Shown here: piece by piece, positions 49,450 through 59,643 of the stretch
Position numbering within the stretch: position 1 is the first letter of the stretch
Layout of the letters: each line of letters begins with the position of its first letter
Source: Advenella kashmirensis WT001
GTDB lineage: Bacteria > Pseudomonadota > Gammaproteobacteria > Burkholderiales > Burkholderiaceae_B
Reading direction: 5' to 3'
DNA: 64,000 nt
Assembly (NCBI RefSeq): GCF_000219915.2
Contig: NC_017964.1
Location: 3,658,001-3,722,000 of the forward strand
The notes under the pieces: generated by a model
The model's database searches: none
What the model was told of the DNA's origin: nothing
The model's input: only the letters and a program-made list of their open reading frames with translations
Made by a program: the position numbers and the translations under genes

Positions 49450-50963
49450 TTACTCTTGAATCATCGGAATAATCGGCACAACCCCCCTGTGTATATAATC
49501 GCCCGTACTGTCTATGGCAACCGTCGCCGGAAAGTCGCGGACTTCAAACTCATAAATGGCTTCCATGCCAAGGTCCTCGAAAGCGACAACACGAGAACGT
49601 GTAATGGTTTTGGCGATCAGGTATGCCGCGCCACCGACAGCGCTCAAATAAGCAGTGCCAGTCTTTTTGATCACATCAATGGCCTGCCTGCTACGTTCGG
49701 CCTTGCCAATTGAAATGAGCAGCCCGGCCTTGTCGATGAAGTCTTCCAGATAAGCATCCATGCGATTGGACGTCGTCGGGCCGGCCGGTCCCACCACTTC
49801 ATCGCCGGTGGCATCTACCGGGCCTACGTAGTAAACAGCCCGCCCGCTCAATGACACAGGTAGGGGCTGATTGTGAAGCAACATATTCGCAATGCGTTTA
49901 TGCGCCGCATCGCGCGCAGTAAGCAACTTCCCGGACAGTAGCAGCATATCTCCTGCCCTCCAGCTTCTCACCTCTTCTTTGGTCAGCGTATCCAGATTGA
50001 CTGCAATAGATTCGCCCACATTGACCGTATCCGGAATATCGTCCCAAAGGCTTTTGTCATGAACCGGCAGGCACGCAGCCCCGCTTCCATCCAATTCAAA
50101 TGTCATATAGCGAGTGGCGGCGCAATTGGGAACAATGGCAACGGGAAGCATGGCGGCATGGCACGGTGCATGGCGCAGTTTGATGTCCAGCACGGTAGAC
50201 TTGCCGCCAAGGCCCTGGGCACCAATATTCAGTTCGTTATTGATACGCTCGTACAGCGAGAGCCGCAAGCGTTCGTAATCATCAAGCGTGCTTTTGTGCT
50301 TCAGTTGCTGAATATCAATGGGCTGATGCAGCGACTCCTTGGCCATTTGCATTGCCTGCTCCGGACTGCCACCCAGACCAATGCCCAGTACGCCGGGCGG
50401 ACACCAGCCCGCGCCCAGTGTCGGCATTTGTTCCAGTACCCAGTCCTCTACGGATTCGTTCGGGTTCAACATGGCAAACCGGGCCTTGACGTCGCCCCGC
50501 CCCCCTTGGCGCTCACGGTCACGCGCAAGGCGTCGCCCCGGCACATGGTGATATGCAGCACCGCCGGCGCGTTATTGCCCGTATTTTTGCGCGCACCCAG
50601 CGGTTCGCCCACCGTGGTCGCCCGCAATGGATTGTCTGGGTGAGTGTAGGCTGCAATAACGGCGTTGTCGGCCACTTCCTGCAATGACGGCATGGGCTGC
50701 GCGTCGGATGAAAAACGCACATCCATGCCGATTTGCAGGAACACATGTGCAATACCCGTGTCCTGGCAGATCGGCCGCCCGGCCGACGCACTCAGCTTGC
50801 TATTGATCAGAATTTGCAAAATGGCGTTTTTGGCATAGCGGTTGTCTTCTTCAATATAGGCCTGCTTCAGGGCGCGAACGTAGTCAGGCGGATGGTGATG
50901 ACTGACATATTGCAAGGCACTGGCAATGCTTTTTTCCAGATCTTCCAGGCGTATGGTTTTCAT
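49450..50963 (-). CDS. Class I fumarate hydratase-type (iron-sulfur) hydro-lyase (one frameshift)
   Basis: Class I (4Fe-4S) fumarase/mesaconase-type enzyme, 504 residues after correction. N-terminal: RPICQDTGIAHVFLQIGMDV (first cluster Cys). The frame breaks at the C-rich run near 50495-50505; one G restored gives SAKGGGGDVKARFAMLNPNE. Then TLGAGWCPPGVLGIGLGGSP (second Cys), VPNCAATRYMTFELDG (third Cys) and the C-terminal beta domain GRAVYYVGPVDATGDEVVGP and GPTTSNRMDAYLEDF. It hydrates fumarate to malate or the methyl analogue mesaconate. It is 4 bases downstream of the Bug receptor and in line with a fumarate-releasing-type lyase gene, which suggests dedicated disposal of the lyase product. 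Confidence 0.85.
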
Positions 50964-50966
50964 GTG

Positions 50967-51941
50967 TCACTGAGGCTCAATGCCGGCTTGCTTGATTACG
51001 TCTGCCCATTTGCCGATTTCCGACTGGGTGAACTTCTGGAAAGCATCCGGCGCGTAATTTTCCTCTGGCAACAGGAAGATTCCCTGTTGTTCCATTTTGT
51101 CGGTGAAGGCCTTGTTCTGCATGACCTTCTGATAGGCCTTATAAGTGGTATCGATCATGGCGCGCGGGGTGCCTTTTGGTGCATAAATGCCATACCAGGT
51201 AGACGCTTCAAGACCCGGCATCGTGCCTGAAATCGTGGGCACATTTGGAAACTGCGGCATAGTCCGCGATGATGTGAGGGCCAGTGCCCGGATCCTGTCG
51301 CCTTTGGTCTGAGGCAAGGCGGTATTGGTTTGATCGAACATGGCGTCCACCTGCCCACCCATTACATCGTTCAGCGCCGGCCCTGCTCCCTTGTACGAAA
51401 TCTGCATGATTTTGATATTTGCCTTGGCAGCAAACAATTCTGCCACCAGGTGAGAACTGGAGCCTACACCGGCATTGCCAAAATTGATCTTGCCCGGGTT
51501 TGCCTTGGCAAACGCAATCATCTCGCCCACCGTCTTGTATTTTGAACCCGCGCCAACCAGCAACACCAGCGGCGTATCGGGAAAGCGAAAGACCGCATCA
51601 AAATCCTTGATCGGATCATACTTCATTGTCTTGTACAGCGATGGGGCGGCCGCCATATACCCGAAATGCCCTACCAAAAAGGTATAACCGTCCGGCTTGG
51701 CGTTCGAGGCCTTCGCTGCACCAATTTGCCCGCCGGCACCACCGACGTTCTCAACCACGATGGGCTGCTTCAGTTCCTTTGATACTTCAGCGGCAACCAT
51801 GCGCGCCATGCCATCGGTCGGGCCGCCTGCGGCAAAGGGGACAATCCACGTTACTGGCCGCTCCGGATAGGACTGGGCAAAAGAGGGATTGGCGCAAATC
51901 AATGCTGCCACACTTGTGATTAATAGATGGGTTGTTTTCAT
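50967..51941 (-). CDS. Bug-family tripartite tricarboxylate transporter receptor
   Basis: 324 residues, intact. Signal peptide LLITSVAALICANPSFAQS, then YPERPVTWIVPFAAGGPTDG, QPIVVENVGGAGGQIGAAKA and YKGAGPALNDVMGGQVDAMF. It lies between the lyase gene (20 bases upstream) and the fumarase gene (3 bases downstream) in one minus-strand operon, so it is expected to bind the substrate of that lyase or a related di/tricarboxylate. Confidence 0.9.
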   Translation of the reverse strand: MKTTHLLITSVAALICANPSFAQSYPERPVTWIVPFAAGGPTDGMARMVAAEVSKELKQPIVVENVGGAGGQIGAAKASNAKPDGYTFLVGHFGYMAAAPSLYKTMKYDPIKDFDAVFRFPDTPLVLLVGAGSKYKTVGEMIAFAKANPGKINFGNAGVGSSSHLVAELFAAKANIKIMQISYKGAGPALNDVMGGQVDAMFDQTNTALPQTKGDRIRALALTSSRTMPQFPNVPTISGTMPGLEASTWYGIYAPKGTPRAMIDTTYKAYQKVMQNKAFTDKMEQQGIFLLPEENYAPDAFQKFTQSEIGKWADVIKQAGIEPQ

Positions 51942-51961
51942 AAAGGGTTCCTTGGGGGCGT

Positions 51962-53322
51962 TCAGATACGTGCTGATGCGTTCAGGGCACGGGCGACCAT
52001 TTCCGGTGCCTGGCCCAGGTAATTAGCGGGATTGGTCAATGCCTGGATTTGCTCTTCAGACAAGTGTTGCGTGACGGCCGGTGTTTGCATGAGTACGTCG
52101 GCCAGCGTCTGGCTGCCGCTATTGACCTTACGGCAGGCGTCGTAGACCACCTCATGCGCCTGGTGTTTTCCTACATGGGCAGCCAGGGCCATCATGACTG
52201 ACTCGGCCACGATCAGGCCTTTGGAAATACCCAGATTCTTCTGCATTTGCGCCGCATCCACTTCCAAGCCGCCCAGCGCGAAACGGGCCTGGGCAAGCGC
52301 GCTTGCTGTGAGCAAAAAGCTCTCAGGAATGGCGATCCACTCTGCATGCCAGGGCCCGGTAGCCCGTTCAAAATCCTGGACCATGGCATCGAGCATCAGC
52401 CCGGCATGCTGTCGCACACCCTTGGCGCAGGCCAGCATAATTTCACTTGAAATCGGGTTTCTTTTCTGCGGCATGGTGCTGCTTGCCCGCGTCCTTTAAC
52501 GAAGGGTTCATACACCTCGGCATATTCGGTGGAGGCCATCAACATGATGTCCAGGGCGATCTTGGCCAGGGAACCGGTGACCAGGGCTAGAAAATTAAGC
52601 GCTTCTGCAAAATTGTCTCGTGCCACATGCCAGGTTGTTACCGGAATGCCCAGGCCAAGCTCCCGCATCATCTCAGCCTGTACCTCCAGACCCATGTCGC
52701 CGAGCGAAGCAAGGGTACCGGCAGCCCCGGCAAGCTGGCCAACCTCTACACGCGGCTTGAGTTCCTGCAAACGCTGCTCGTGCCGGTCAAACATGCCTAG
52801 CCAGATCGCACACTTATAGCCGAACGTAATGGGAAGCGCCTGTTGCAGGTGCGTGCGTCCTGCCATCGGGGTATCTTTGTAAGTGCGAGCCAGCTCTTGC
52901 AGGATCTTTCTGAGCGCGCGAATATCCGCCTCCACCAAAGCCAGCGCCTCTTTGATCTGCAGCGCATTAGCGGTATCCATAATGTCCTGGGTGGTCGCTC
53001 CCCAGTGGATGTACTTGCCCGCTTCTTCGCATTGTTCTGCAAGCTGGGTCACCAGCGGCAGTATGGGATAGCCCACATTTTCCGTTTCTTGTTTAAGGCG
53101 TTCGAAATCGAGTTGCTCAAACTTTACTCGGCTTTCGATTTCGGCCGCGGCGGTTGCCGGAATCACATTCAGGCGCGATTGTGCCTTAGCCAGGGCTATT
53201 TCAACCGCAATGTACTTGCGGATAAGGCTGGCATCCGAAAATACATTGCGCATGGCCGGCGTACCAAACGTATCGCGAAACAGCAGGGAGTCAAAAACAG
53301 TGGACGCAGAGCTATGCAGCAT
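51962..53322 (-). CDS. Fumarase/aspartase-superfamily lyase, adenylosuccinate lyase / PcaB-like (one frameshift)
   Basis: Lyase of the superfamily containing adenylosuccinate lyase, carboxymuconate cycloisomerase and EDDS lyase; about 453 residues. Landmarks: FGTPAMRNVFSDASLIRKYI and AVEIALAKAQSRLN, GKYIHWGATTQDIMDTANAL (TTQD motif), MAGRTHLQQALPITFGYKCA and the signature loop, cut by a frameshift near 52488: YEPFVKGRG is followed, with one G restored, by ASSTMPQKRNPISSEIML. The start is uncertain (53322 or 53337); 53322 avoids the operator that abuts 53337. It is the first gene before a Bug receptor and fumarase, so beta-elimination releasing fumarate is likely. The second product is unknown. 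Confidence 0.82.
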
Positions 53323-53337
53323 GAGGTTTATTTCCAT

Positions 53338-53379
53338 TATGTACGAACATATTAATATAATATATTATGTACGTACATA
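53338..53379. promoter_or_regulatory. Paired palindromic operators between the lyase operon and the GntR gene
   Basis: TATGTACGTACATA at 53366-53379 is a perfect 14-base palindrome, and TATGTACGAACATA at 53338-53351 differs from it at one position. They are 28 bases apart centre to centre and occupy the whole divergent promoter region, with the intervening sequence AT-only. They are the probable binding sites of the GntR regulator encoded at 53432. Confidence 0.75.
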
Positions 53380-53431
53380 TTAAATATCGGTAATAACCCT
53401 CATCTGGTGAATTGCCCGTATAATTTCGAGT

Positions 53432-54172
53432 ATGAAAAAGCTGACTAAATACAATGAAATTGCGCTGAGCCTGAAAGACGACATTGCCTCCGGAAAATAC
53501 GGCATTGGCAGTCTGTTGCCGACGGAATTCGAGTTATCCGCCATGTACAGCGCAAGCCGGCAAACTATCAGATCGGCCATTGCGGAACTGGCTCGCCAGG
53601 GATTTGTCAGTCGCACCAAAAAACTGGGCACACGCGTAGAATCTGCGCTGCCGCAAAACATGTACCTGCACCGGCTCGATTCCATCAACGATCTGGTGCA
53701 GTTTAGCAATGAGAATAAAAAAGTGGTGCAGGCAATAGAACAGATTGTGCTGGACAAACAGCTGGCCGCAACGCTGGGACTGGAGCCGGGGCTGCATGCA
53801 TTGAAAATATCCACAATGCGCTATGGCAAGGCCGCAGACAAATTGCCGATTGGCTGGACCGATATTTATGTTGTGTTGGCTGGTCTTGACCTGGCATTAC
53901 TGGCCGACAGGGTCAAAGCAAAGCCGGATGTGTTGGTCAGCGCGATACTGGAGGAAGAATTCAACGTGACGCTCAAGGCCGTTAGTCAGGAGATTGATTC
54001 GATCCTTTTGCCAGCAGAGCTGGAGGACGTGCTGCAAGCCCCCTCTCCTGCCCCGGCCCTGAAAGTGATCAGACGGTATATTGACGATAACGATGAAGTG
54101 GTGGAAATCAGCATGACTTTGCATCCTAGCGGCAGGTTTTCATTGCTGCTGGATGCAAAGCGGGAGATGTAG
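53432..54172 (+). CDS. GntR-family regulator, HutC/UTRA type
   Basis: 246 residues. Winged helix: KYNEIALSLKDDIASGKYGI, LLPTEFELSAMYSASRQTIR then SAIAELARQGFVSRTKKLGT, followed by a UTRA ligand domain (LGLEPGLHALKISTMRYGKA and AELEDVLQAPSPAPALKVIR). HutC-type members repress catabolic operons until the substrate binds. It is divergent from the lyase-Bug-fumarase operon with paired palindromes between. Confidence 0.88.
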   Translation: MKKLTKYNEIALSLKDDIASGKYGIGSLLPTEFELSAMYSASRQTIRSAIAELARQGFVSRTKKLGTRVESALPQNMYLHRLDSINDLVQFSNENKKVVQAIEQIVLDKQLAATLGLEPGLHALKISTMRYGKAADKLPIGWTDIYVVLAGLDLALLADRVKAKPDVLVSAILEEEFNVTLKAVSQEIDSILLPAELEDVLQAPSPAPALKVIRRYIDDNDEVVEISMTLHPSGRFSLLLDAKREM

Positions 54173-54205
54173 GGGCTGCGTTCATCAGCCCGGTAACCAC
54201 ACTGC

Positions 54206-55420
54206 CTATGCGCACTCCGACTGCAATGCGCCGGCCACTTTCACGGTTTTCCGCCCAACCTTTTCTTTCACCACTAACGGCACGACACTCAGCACGCCAA
54301 TCACCGCCAGCGCCGCGCCTACCCACAGCGGCGCGCGCATGCCAAAGTCCAGGCTGATGCCCAAGCCACCCAGCGCGGAGCCCGCAAACAAGCCGATATT
54401 AATCACAGACGCATGTACGGTATTCACAAGTGGGCTTGCGTTCGCCGTCTTGATCACGCGTGCCACCATGGCCGGGTTCAGCGCAACGCCGGTCAGCCCG
54501 ATCAATATCAAGGCGCCCAGGGCCACAGGCTGCAATTGTCCGAAAATTGCGAATGCAATCAAAGCCGCCGTCAGGATAATCTGGCCCCAGAACAAAACCT
54601 GCATGGTATGACGGTCGGCCAGCCGCCCCACAATGAAATTACCAATGACCGTTGCAGCGCCATAAAGCATGAGCAACAAGGGAATGGTTGAAGCGTCGTA
54701 GCCGCTCACATTAAGCAGGATCGGTGAAAAATAGCTGAATGCAGCAAAGGTCGCGCCGATGATCAAGGCGCTGGTGCCATAGGCGGCCCACAAGCGGCCG
54801 TTTTTCAGTGAAACCAATTCTGCCAACGCACTGGTGCGCTGTTCAATCCGCGAGGCCGGCAGCGTAAAGGCAAGCAGGATACCCGATGCTGCCGTCATTG
54901 CGGCCACCAGCCAGAATACGAAGCGCCAGCCGAACGCCTGTTCCAGCGCAGTGGCTGCAGGCACGCCGAACACCGTTGCAAACATCAGGCCACTGATCAC
55001 GATGGCGGCCGAGCGGGCCACCTTGCCGGGCGCAACCATTTGGGCGCAAATGGCCAGCGCCAGCCCGAAACAGGCCGATGCAGCAACGCCGCACAATATG
55101 CGTCCCGCGACCATGATTTCATATGTGGTTGCCGCTGCGGCCACCGACTGTCCAATCGTATAGACGCCGATAAGTACAAGCAATGCACGCTTGCGCGGCA
55201 CGTTCAGCAGGGCCAGCATCAAGACAGGCCCGCCAATGACCATGCCAGCCGCGTAATAGGAAATCAGATAGCCCACCTCGGGCACCGAAACATTCAGCGC
55301 CTGGGCAAGCGATGGCATCATGCCTGCCACCATGAACTCGGAGGTGGTCAGGGCAAAAACAGCGAGCGCCAGGAAGTAGACAATCACAGGCATGGTTTGT
55401 TGCTCTTGACTCTTAGACAT
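54206..55420 (-). CDS. MFS transporter, DHA1 drug:H+ antiporter-like (AraJ/PbuE type)
   Basis: About 404 residues with 12 membrane segments: LALAVFALTTSEFMVAGMMP and LAQALNVSVPEVGYLISYYA at the N-terminus, GRILCGVAASACFGLALAIC in segment 4-5. The start at 55420 (MSKSQEQQTMP) overlaps the stop of the preceding SDR gene by 8 bases, so the two are translationally coupled. The pair is divergent from a TetR regulator, the classical arrangement for an inducible efflux or detoxification unit. Confidence 0.87.
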   Translation of the reverse strand: MSKSQEQQTMPVIVYFLALAVFALTTSEFMVAGMMPSLAQALNVSVPEVGYLISYYAAGMVIGGPVLMLALLNVPRKRALLVLIGVYTIGQSVAAAATTYEIMVAGRILCGVAASACFGLALAICAQMVAPGKVARSAAIVISGLMFATVFGVPAATALEQAFGWRFVFWLVAAMTAASGILLAFTLPASRIEQRTSALAELVSLKNGRLWAAYGTSALIIGATFAAFSYFSPILLNVSGYDASTIPLLLMLYGAATVIGNFIVGRLADRHTMQVLFWGQIILTAALIAFAIFGQLQPVALGALILIGLTGVALNPAMVARVIKTANASPLVNTVHASVINIGLFAGSALGGLGISLDFGMRAPLWVGAALAVIGVLSVVPLVVKEKVGRKTVKVAGALQSECA

Positions 55421-56183
55421 TTGCGCCGCCATCAATCAACAAGCTGGCGCCGGTAATGGAGCGTGCCGCATCGCTGGCCAGATACACGGCCATGGCGGCA
55501 ATCTCTTGCGGCTTGTTGAAACTGGCAATGGCGCGCAGGCTGCGTTGCCCGTCGGCATGCGGGCCGCTGGCCGGATTCATGTCGGTATCCGTCGAACCCG
55601 GCTGAATAATGTTAACTGTGATACCTCGCGGCCCCAGGTCGCGCGCAGCGCCTTTGGTCAGCCCCCACACCGCTGCCTTGCTCATGGCGTATAGCGACAT
55701 ATCCGGGCTGGGAACCCGTTCGGCCAGACTGCTGCCGATATTGATAATGCGTCCGCCCTCGGTCATCACTTGCGCAGCGCGCTGGATGGCAGCAAAGACG
55801 GCACGGGCATTCACGCCCATCTGGCGCTCGTAATCATCCATCGTGAATTCGCCGGTTGGCTTCAATTCAAAGATTCCCGCGTTATTTACCAGAATATCCA
55901 GCTTGCCAAAATGATCAAAGGCCCTGGAAACGGCCTCTTGCACTGCGATGGGATCCAGACTGTCCACCTGCAACGCCAGCGTTGCGCCCGCGGCTGGCGA
56001 CGCCTGGCCCGATGTGTTTTTCAGTGCATCAACCTCGGCAACCAATTTTTGCGCCGCCTCGCCCGAACTTGAGTAGGTGAAGGCAACATTGGCACCCTCC
56101 CTTGCCAGATGACGCACAATGGCTGCGCCAATACCACGAGAGCCGCCGGTCACCAGCGCTGTTTTTCCTGTAAGCTGCAACAT
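55413..56183 (-). CDS. Short-chain dehydrogenase/reductase (SDR)
   Basis: 256-residue classical SDR: TGKTALVTGGSRGIGAAIVR (TGxxxGIG), LDILVNNAGIFELKPTGEF (NNAG), catalytic Ser in IINIGSSLAERV, YAMSKAAVWGLTKGAARDLG (YxxxK) and the end ARSITGASLLIDGGANV. It reduces or oxidises an unknown carbonyl/alcohol with NAD(P). It is the first gene of a two-gene unit with an MFS exporter and lies divergent from a TetR regulator that probably represses it. Confidence 0.9.
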   Translation of the reverse strand: MLQLTGKTALVTGGSRGIGAAIVRHLAREGANVAFTYSSSGEAAQKLVAEVDALKNTSGQASPAAGATLALQVDSLDPIAVQEAVSRAFDHFGKLDILVNNAGIFELKPTGEFTMDDYERQMGVNARAVFAAIQRAAQVMTEGGRIINIGSSLAERVPSPDMSLYAMSKAAVWGLTKGAARDLGPRGITVNIIQPGSTDTDMNPASGPHADGQRSLRAIASFNKPQEIAAMAVYLASDAARSITGASLLIDGGANV

Positions 56184-56197
56184 ATCGATTTCCTTTT

Positions 56198-56271
56198 TTA
56201 GTGATCGTTATATAATCGTAATTTGAAGAGATGCATGCCGTCAACTTATTTTTTAGTAATCGTTATATAAT
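56198..56271. promoter_or_regulatory. Two direct operator-like repeats in the SDR/TetR divergent promoter
   Basis: TTAGTGATCGTTATATAAT (56198-56216) and TTAGTAATCGTTATATAAT (56253-56271) differ at one base and are 55 bases apart. Each includes the near-dyad CGTTATATAA. They flank the divergent promoters, one next to each start codon, and are probably bound by the TetR protein at 56278. The second copy ends 6 bases before the TetR ATG, which would allow strict autorepression. Confidence 0.7.
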
Positions 56272-56277
56272 TTAATT

Positions 56278-56879
56278 ATGGTAACCAGAGGCCGACCCCG
56301 CACTTTTGACAGAGATGCTGTCCTGCGCGCCGCCATGCAGCTGTTTCAGGCTCATGGCTACGAAGGCACCTCCATGGCCGACCTGACGGCGGCCATGGGT
56401 ATTCCTGCGCCCAGTCTGTACAACGCTTTCGGAAACAAGGAAGGGTTATTCAAGGAAACGGTGGAGTACTATGTCACGCATGACGGCAGCGCGACCGCCC
56501 GTGCCCTGCGCGAACAGCCAACAGCACGCAAGGCCATTGAAATCATGCTGCGCGAAGCGCTGGGGCCAATTGCAAACAAGACTAAAACCCACGGCTGCCT
56601 GGTGGTGCTGGGCGCCACCAATTGCGCTGAGGAACACCGTGAGATTGATGATTTTCTGAAGGGACTGCGCCAGGCAACTACGAAGCCATTCACCAGCGTT
56701 TACGCAAGGCCCAGGCAGAAAAGGAAATACCTGACACCGTAGACACCGCTGCACTGGCAAGTTTCTACGCAACGCTGATGAATGGCTTTGCCATCCAGAT
56801 ACGGGATGGCGTGCCGCGTGCGGTACTGGAAAAAGTAGTGGAAACGGCCATGGCGGCCTGGCCGGACCGGGCGGACTGA
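56278..56879 (+). CDS. TetR-family transcriptional regulator (one frameshift)
   Basis: MVTRGRPRTFDRDAVLRAAM, LFQAHGYEGTSMADLTAAMG and IPAPSLYNAFGNKEGLFKET form a typical AcrR/TetR DNA-binding domain. The frame breaks at AA 56675-56676; one A restored (QANYEAIHQRLRKAQAEKEI) continues to TGA 56877-56879 with SFYATLMNGFAIQIRDGV at the C-terminus. The corrected length is 200 residues. It is divergent from the SDR-MFS pair and is their likely repressor, using the 19-base repeats in the 94-base gap. Confidence 0.85.
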
Positions 56880-57052
56880 ATATCCATTTGTCCGGCTAGC
56901 CATTGATTCTTGTCTTACCGACAATCAGAGAACTGTTGATGCAGCGTTGCTTTTCGCAAAAGTAGCACGCAGGCAAATGCAGTATTCAATATCAGTCACC
57001 TAGTCAGGCGATAAACATCAGAAGTTGACAACCACATAATCACCGCAAGAAA

Positions 57053-57081
57053 TGCGGAGATTACCTGAGGCAATCTCCGCA
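57053..57081. terminator. Perfect inverted repeat between convergent genes, probable bidirectional terminator
   Basis: TGCGGAGATT, nine bases of loop, then AATCTCCGCA: ten-base arms without mismatch. It lies between the ends of the TetR gene (plus) and a Bug receptor gene (minus). Only short T runs flank it, so it could also be a simple mRNA-end hairpin. Confidence 0.55.
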
Positions 57082-57139
57082 TAATCCAGATCAGAAGGGC
57101 GATCTCACATCGCACTTAGCTGTCGGCAGTCTCATCCCT

Positions 57140-58131
57140 TTAGTCGATTTTCAGGTTTGTTGCCTTGACAACTTCAGCCCATTTGGTCACTTCGCTCTCG
57201 ACAAACGTCCTGAACGCAGCCGGCGTATTAGGCGCCGTGGGCATCAAAAAACCATTCGCACTGTAATTTTTAACCAATACCGGGTCTGCAAGGGCCTTGT
57301 TAAGCGCCACGTTGACTTTCTCGACAATTGCCGGCGGCGTTTCTGCCGGCGCAAACACACCAAACCACGCTGCCACGTTAAAGCCCTCTACGCCAGACTC
57401 TGCAATCGTAGGAATGTCCGGGGCAAATGGCACGCGTTCGGCCGTCGTGACCGCCAGCCCCGTTAACTTGCCTGAACGCACATGGGCAACAGCGGCGGTA
57501 AATTATCAAAGATGGAAGACACCTGCCCGCCCAGCAGATCGGCAACCGCAGGGCCGCTGCCACGATAGGGTACATGCAAAATCGAAATACCAGATTTGAT
57601 TTTAAATAGTTCGCAACCAAGATGAGCAGAGGAACCGTTGCCCGGCGAGGCACATGTCAGCGCATCGGGGTTCTTCTTCGTAAATTCAATATACTCTTTT
57701 ACTGTCTTGACCGGCACCTTGGGATTGACGGCCATGATATTGGGCACAATATTGAGCAGTCCGACCGCTGCAAAATCCTTCAATGGGTCATATCCCAACT
57801 TGGAATACAGGGAATAATTAATTGCAGTTGAAATTGACCCAACCAGCAGCGTATAGCCGTCAGACTTGGACTTTGCAACATACTCCGCCCCGATATTACT
57901 GTTTGCGCCGGGCTTGTTTTCCACGATGAACGGCTGGCCCAATTCTTTGGAAAGCATATCGGCCATCAAACGCGCGCTGATGTCCGTTGTACCACCTGGC
58001 GCGTAGCCGACAACCAGCTTGACGGGTTTGGTCGGATAATTAGTCGCAGCGTCCGCCGCGTAGGACAATGGCGCGGCCAGCAGACCCAATATGGCAGCCA
58101 GGTGCGTGAGTTGGTATTGTAATTTCTTCAT
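57140..58131 (-). CDS. Bug-family tripartite tricarboxylate transporter receptor (one frameshift)
   Basis: Bug receptor starting at 58131 behind TTGGATGGA: signal MKKLQYQLTHLAAILGLLAA, then YPTKPVKLVVGYAPGGTTDI, QPFIVENKPGANSNIGAEYV and HVPYRGSGPAVADLLGGQVS. At the GGG run 57484-57486 one base is missing; with it NLPPLLPHVRSGKLTGLAVT joins, and the frame runs to 57140 (about 330 residues). It follows an FMN-dependent 2-hydroxyacid dehydrogenase gene on the same strand (83-base gap), suggesting a hydroxy-acid ligand. Confidence 0.84.
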
Positions 58132-58213
58132 GGTTCCATCCAATAAAGTATCATCGCCCGACAGCGCCGGGCCGTATTATTTTCGTGCTCTATTTAGCGT
58201 TTGATCACAATCG

Positions 58214-59385
58214 TTATAGCCGTGGGGCATCGATCTTCTGCAGGCAAGCGGATGTCAGCTCTGACAGATGGCTGCAGCCCAGCAAGGCCATATTGGTATC
58301 AATTTCCGATAGAAAAATGTCGACCACCTTATGAATGCCTGTGGTACCAGCCACGGCTGCTCCGTATAACTGTGGCCTGCCGGTAAAGACCATACTGGCG
58401 CCCAGCGCAACGGCCTTGAGAACGTCGGCACCACGTCTGAAGCCACCATCGATCATGACCGGCATCGCGCCTGAAACAGCATCGACAATATCAGGCAACG
58501 CCTGCAACGGTGAGATGGATCCGTCCAATTGCCTTCCGCCGTGGTTCGATACAATCAGCCCGTCAACACCTGCCGCTACTGCCTCCCGGGCATCGTTCGG
58601 ATGCATCACGCCTTTGAGCACCAGCCTACCTTGCCAGTTTTCCCGTATCCAGCGGATGTGTTCCCAGGACAGCTTATCGCGACCGCCACGGAACCCGTTA
58701 GGCGGGTCTTCAGTAATGGGCGGGCCAATTTCCTCGTACAGATTCGAAAACCGGGGAACACCGCTTTTGATCAGCGTTCGCATGAAAACATTCACACTCC
58801 ATTGCGGATGCAATATCCCGTCCAGGATCAGTCTGGGACTTATCTTGAAGGCACGGTAAAATCCAGCCGCTTAATGTTCTCGCGATTACCGGCAACGCAG
58901 GTGTCGACGGTCACAACCAGCACCGGAATTTGCGCCCGCTTCAACCGTGTCAGCAGTTTGTCGATACGTGGAATATCACCAGGAAGATATGCCTGATACC
59001 AGCACCGATTCCCGGTGGCCTGCTGCAATTGTTCCAGCGGCACGTTCGACGCTCCGCTGATCACAAACGGAATCCGGGTCTGCATGGCCACTGTGGCAAG
59101 CGCCAGATCACATTCGTGCATAACGATAGCGGAAAAGCCTGTAGGAGCAAATCCCACGGGCATTGCATAGGTCTGCCCGAAAATGGATACCTCGCTCGAA
59201 CGCTGCTCGACCGGCTGCAGGCCTCGATGCCTGAACCCGATGCGCTTCATAACAGCCAGACTCTCGGTTAAAGAGGCTTCATCCTCGGTGCCGCCACCCA
59301 CGTAACCCGCCACGCAACGAGGCATACGTTTCCTGGCTTTCTTTTCAAAGTCGGATATGGAATAGTAGCGATCAACGTTCTTCAT
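58214..59385 (-). CDS. FMN-dependent alpha-hydroxyacid dehydrogenase, LldD/glycolate oxidase-like (one frameshift)
   Basis: Flavoprotein of the L-lactate dehydrogenase/glycolate oxidase/mandelate dehydrogenase family, 390 residues. MKNVDRYYSISDFEKKARKR, MPRCVAGYVGGGTEDEASL, MPVGFAPTGFSAIVMHECDL and CWYQAYLPGDIPRIDKLL form the N-terminal part. The frame breaks near 58848; one T restored gives FTVPFKISPRLILDGILHPQ. Then LVLKGVMHPNDAREAVAAGV, the catalytic His in GLIVSNHGGRQLDGSISPLQ, and VMIDGGFRRGADVLKAVALG (FMN phosphate). It oxidises an (S)-2-hydroxy acid to a 2-oxo acid. It sits between a LysR gene (same strand upstream) and a Bug receptor. Confidence 0.87.
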
Positions 59386-59643
59386 ATGCTTCTCTGCTGT
59401 TATGACTTCTGAAATCTCACTCACACGGTATGCAGGACACCGGGATTACAAAGGTGAGAATATCCGGAACAGCAGGCGCAAGCCCTTTGGGTGCTTTGAC
59501 CGCGCTGACCGGGTGCCGTTTCCCCGGGGTCAACCCGGAAGGCAAGCAACAAAGACAGCCATTAAAGCACGTTCGATAGTGTCAGCCAAATGAAAAAATA
59601 TGACCCCATCATTCCTTTTTTTCATGAACCCGTTCGCTTGCAC

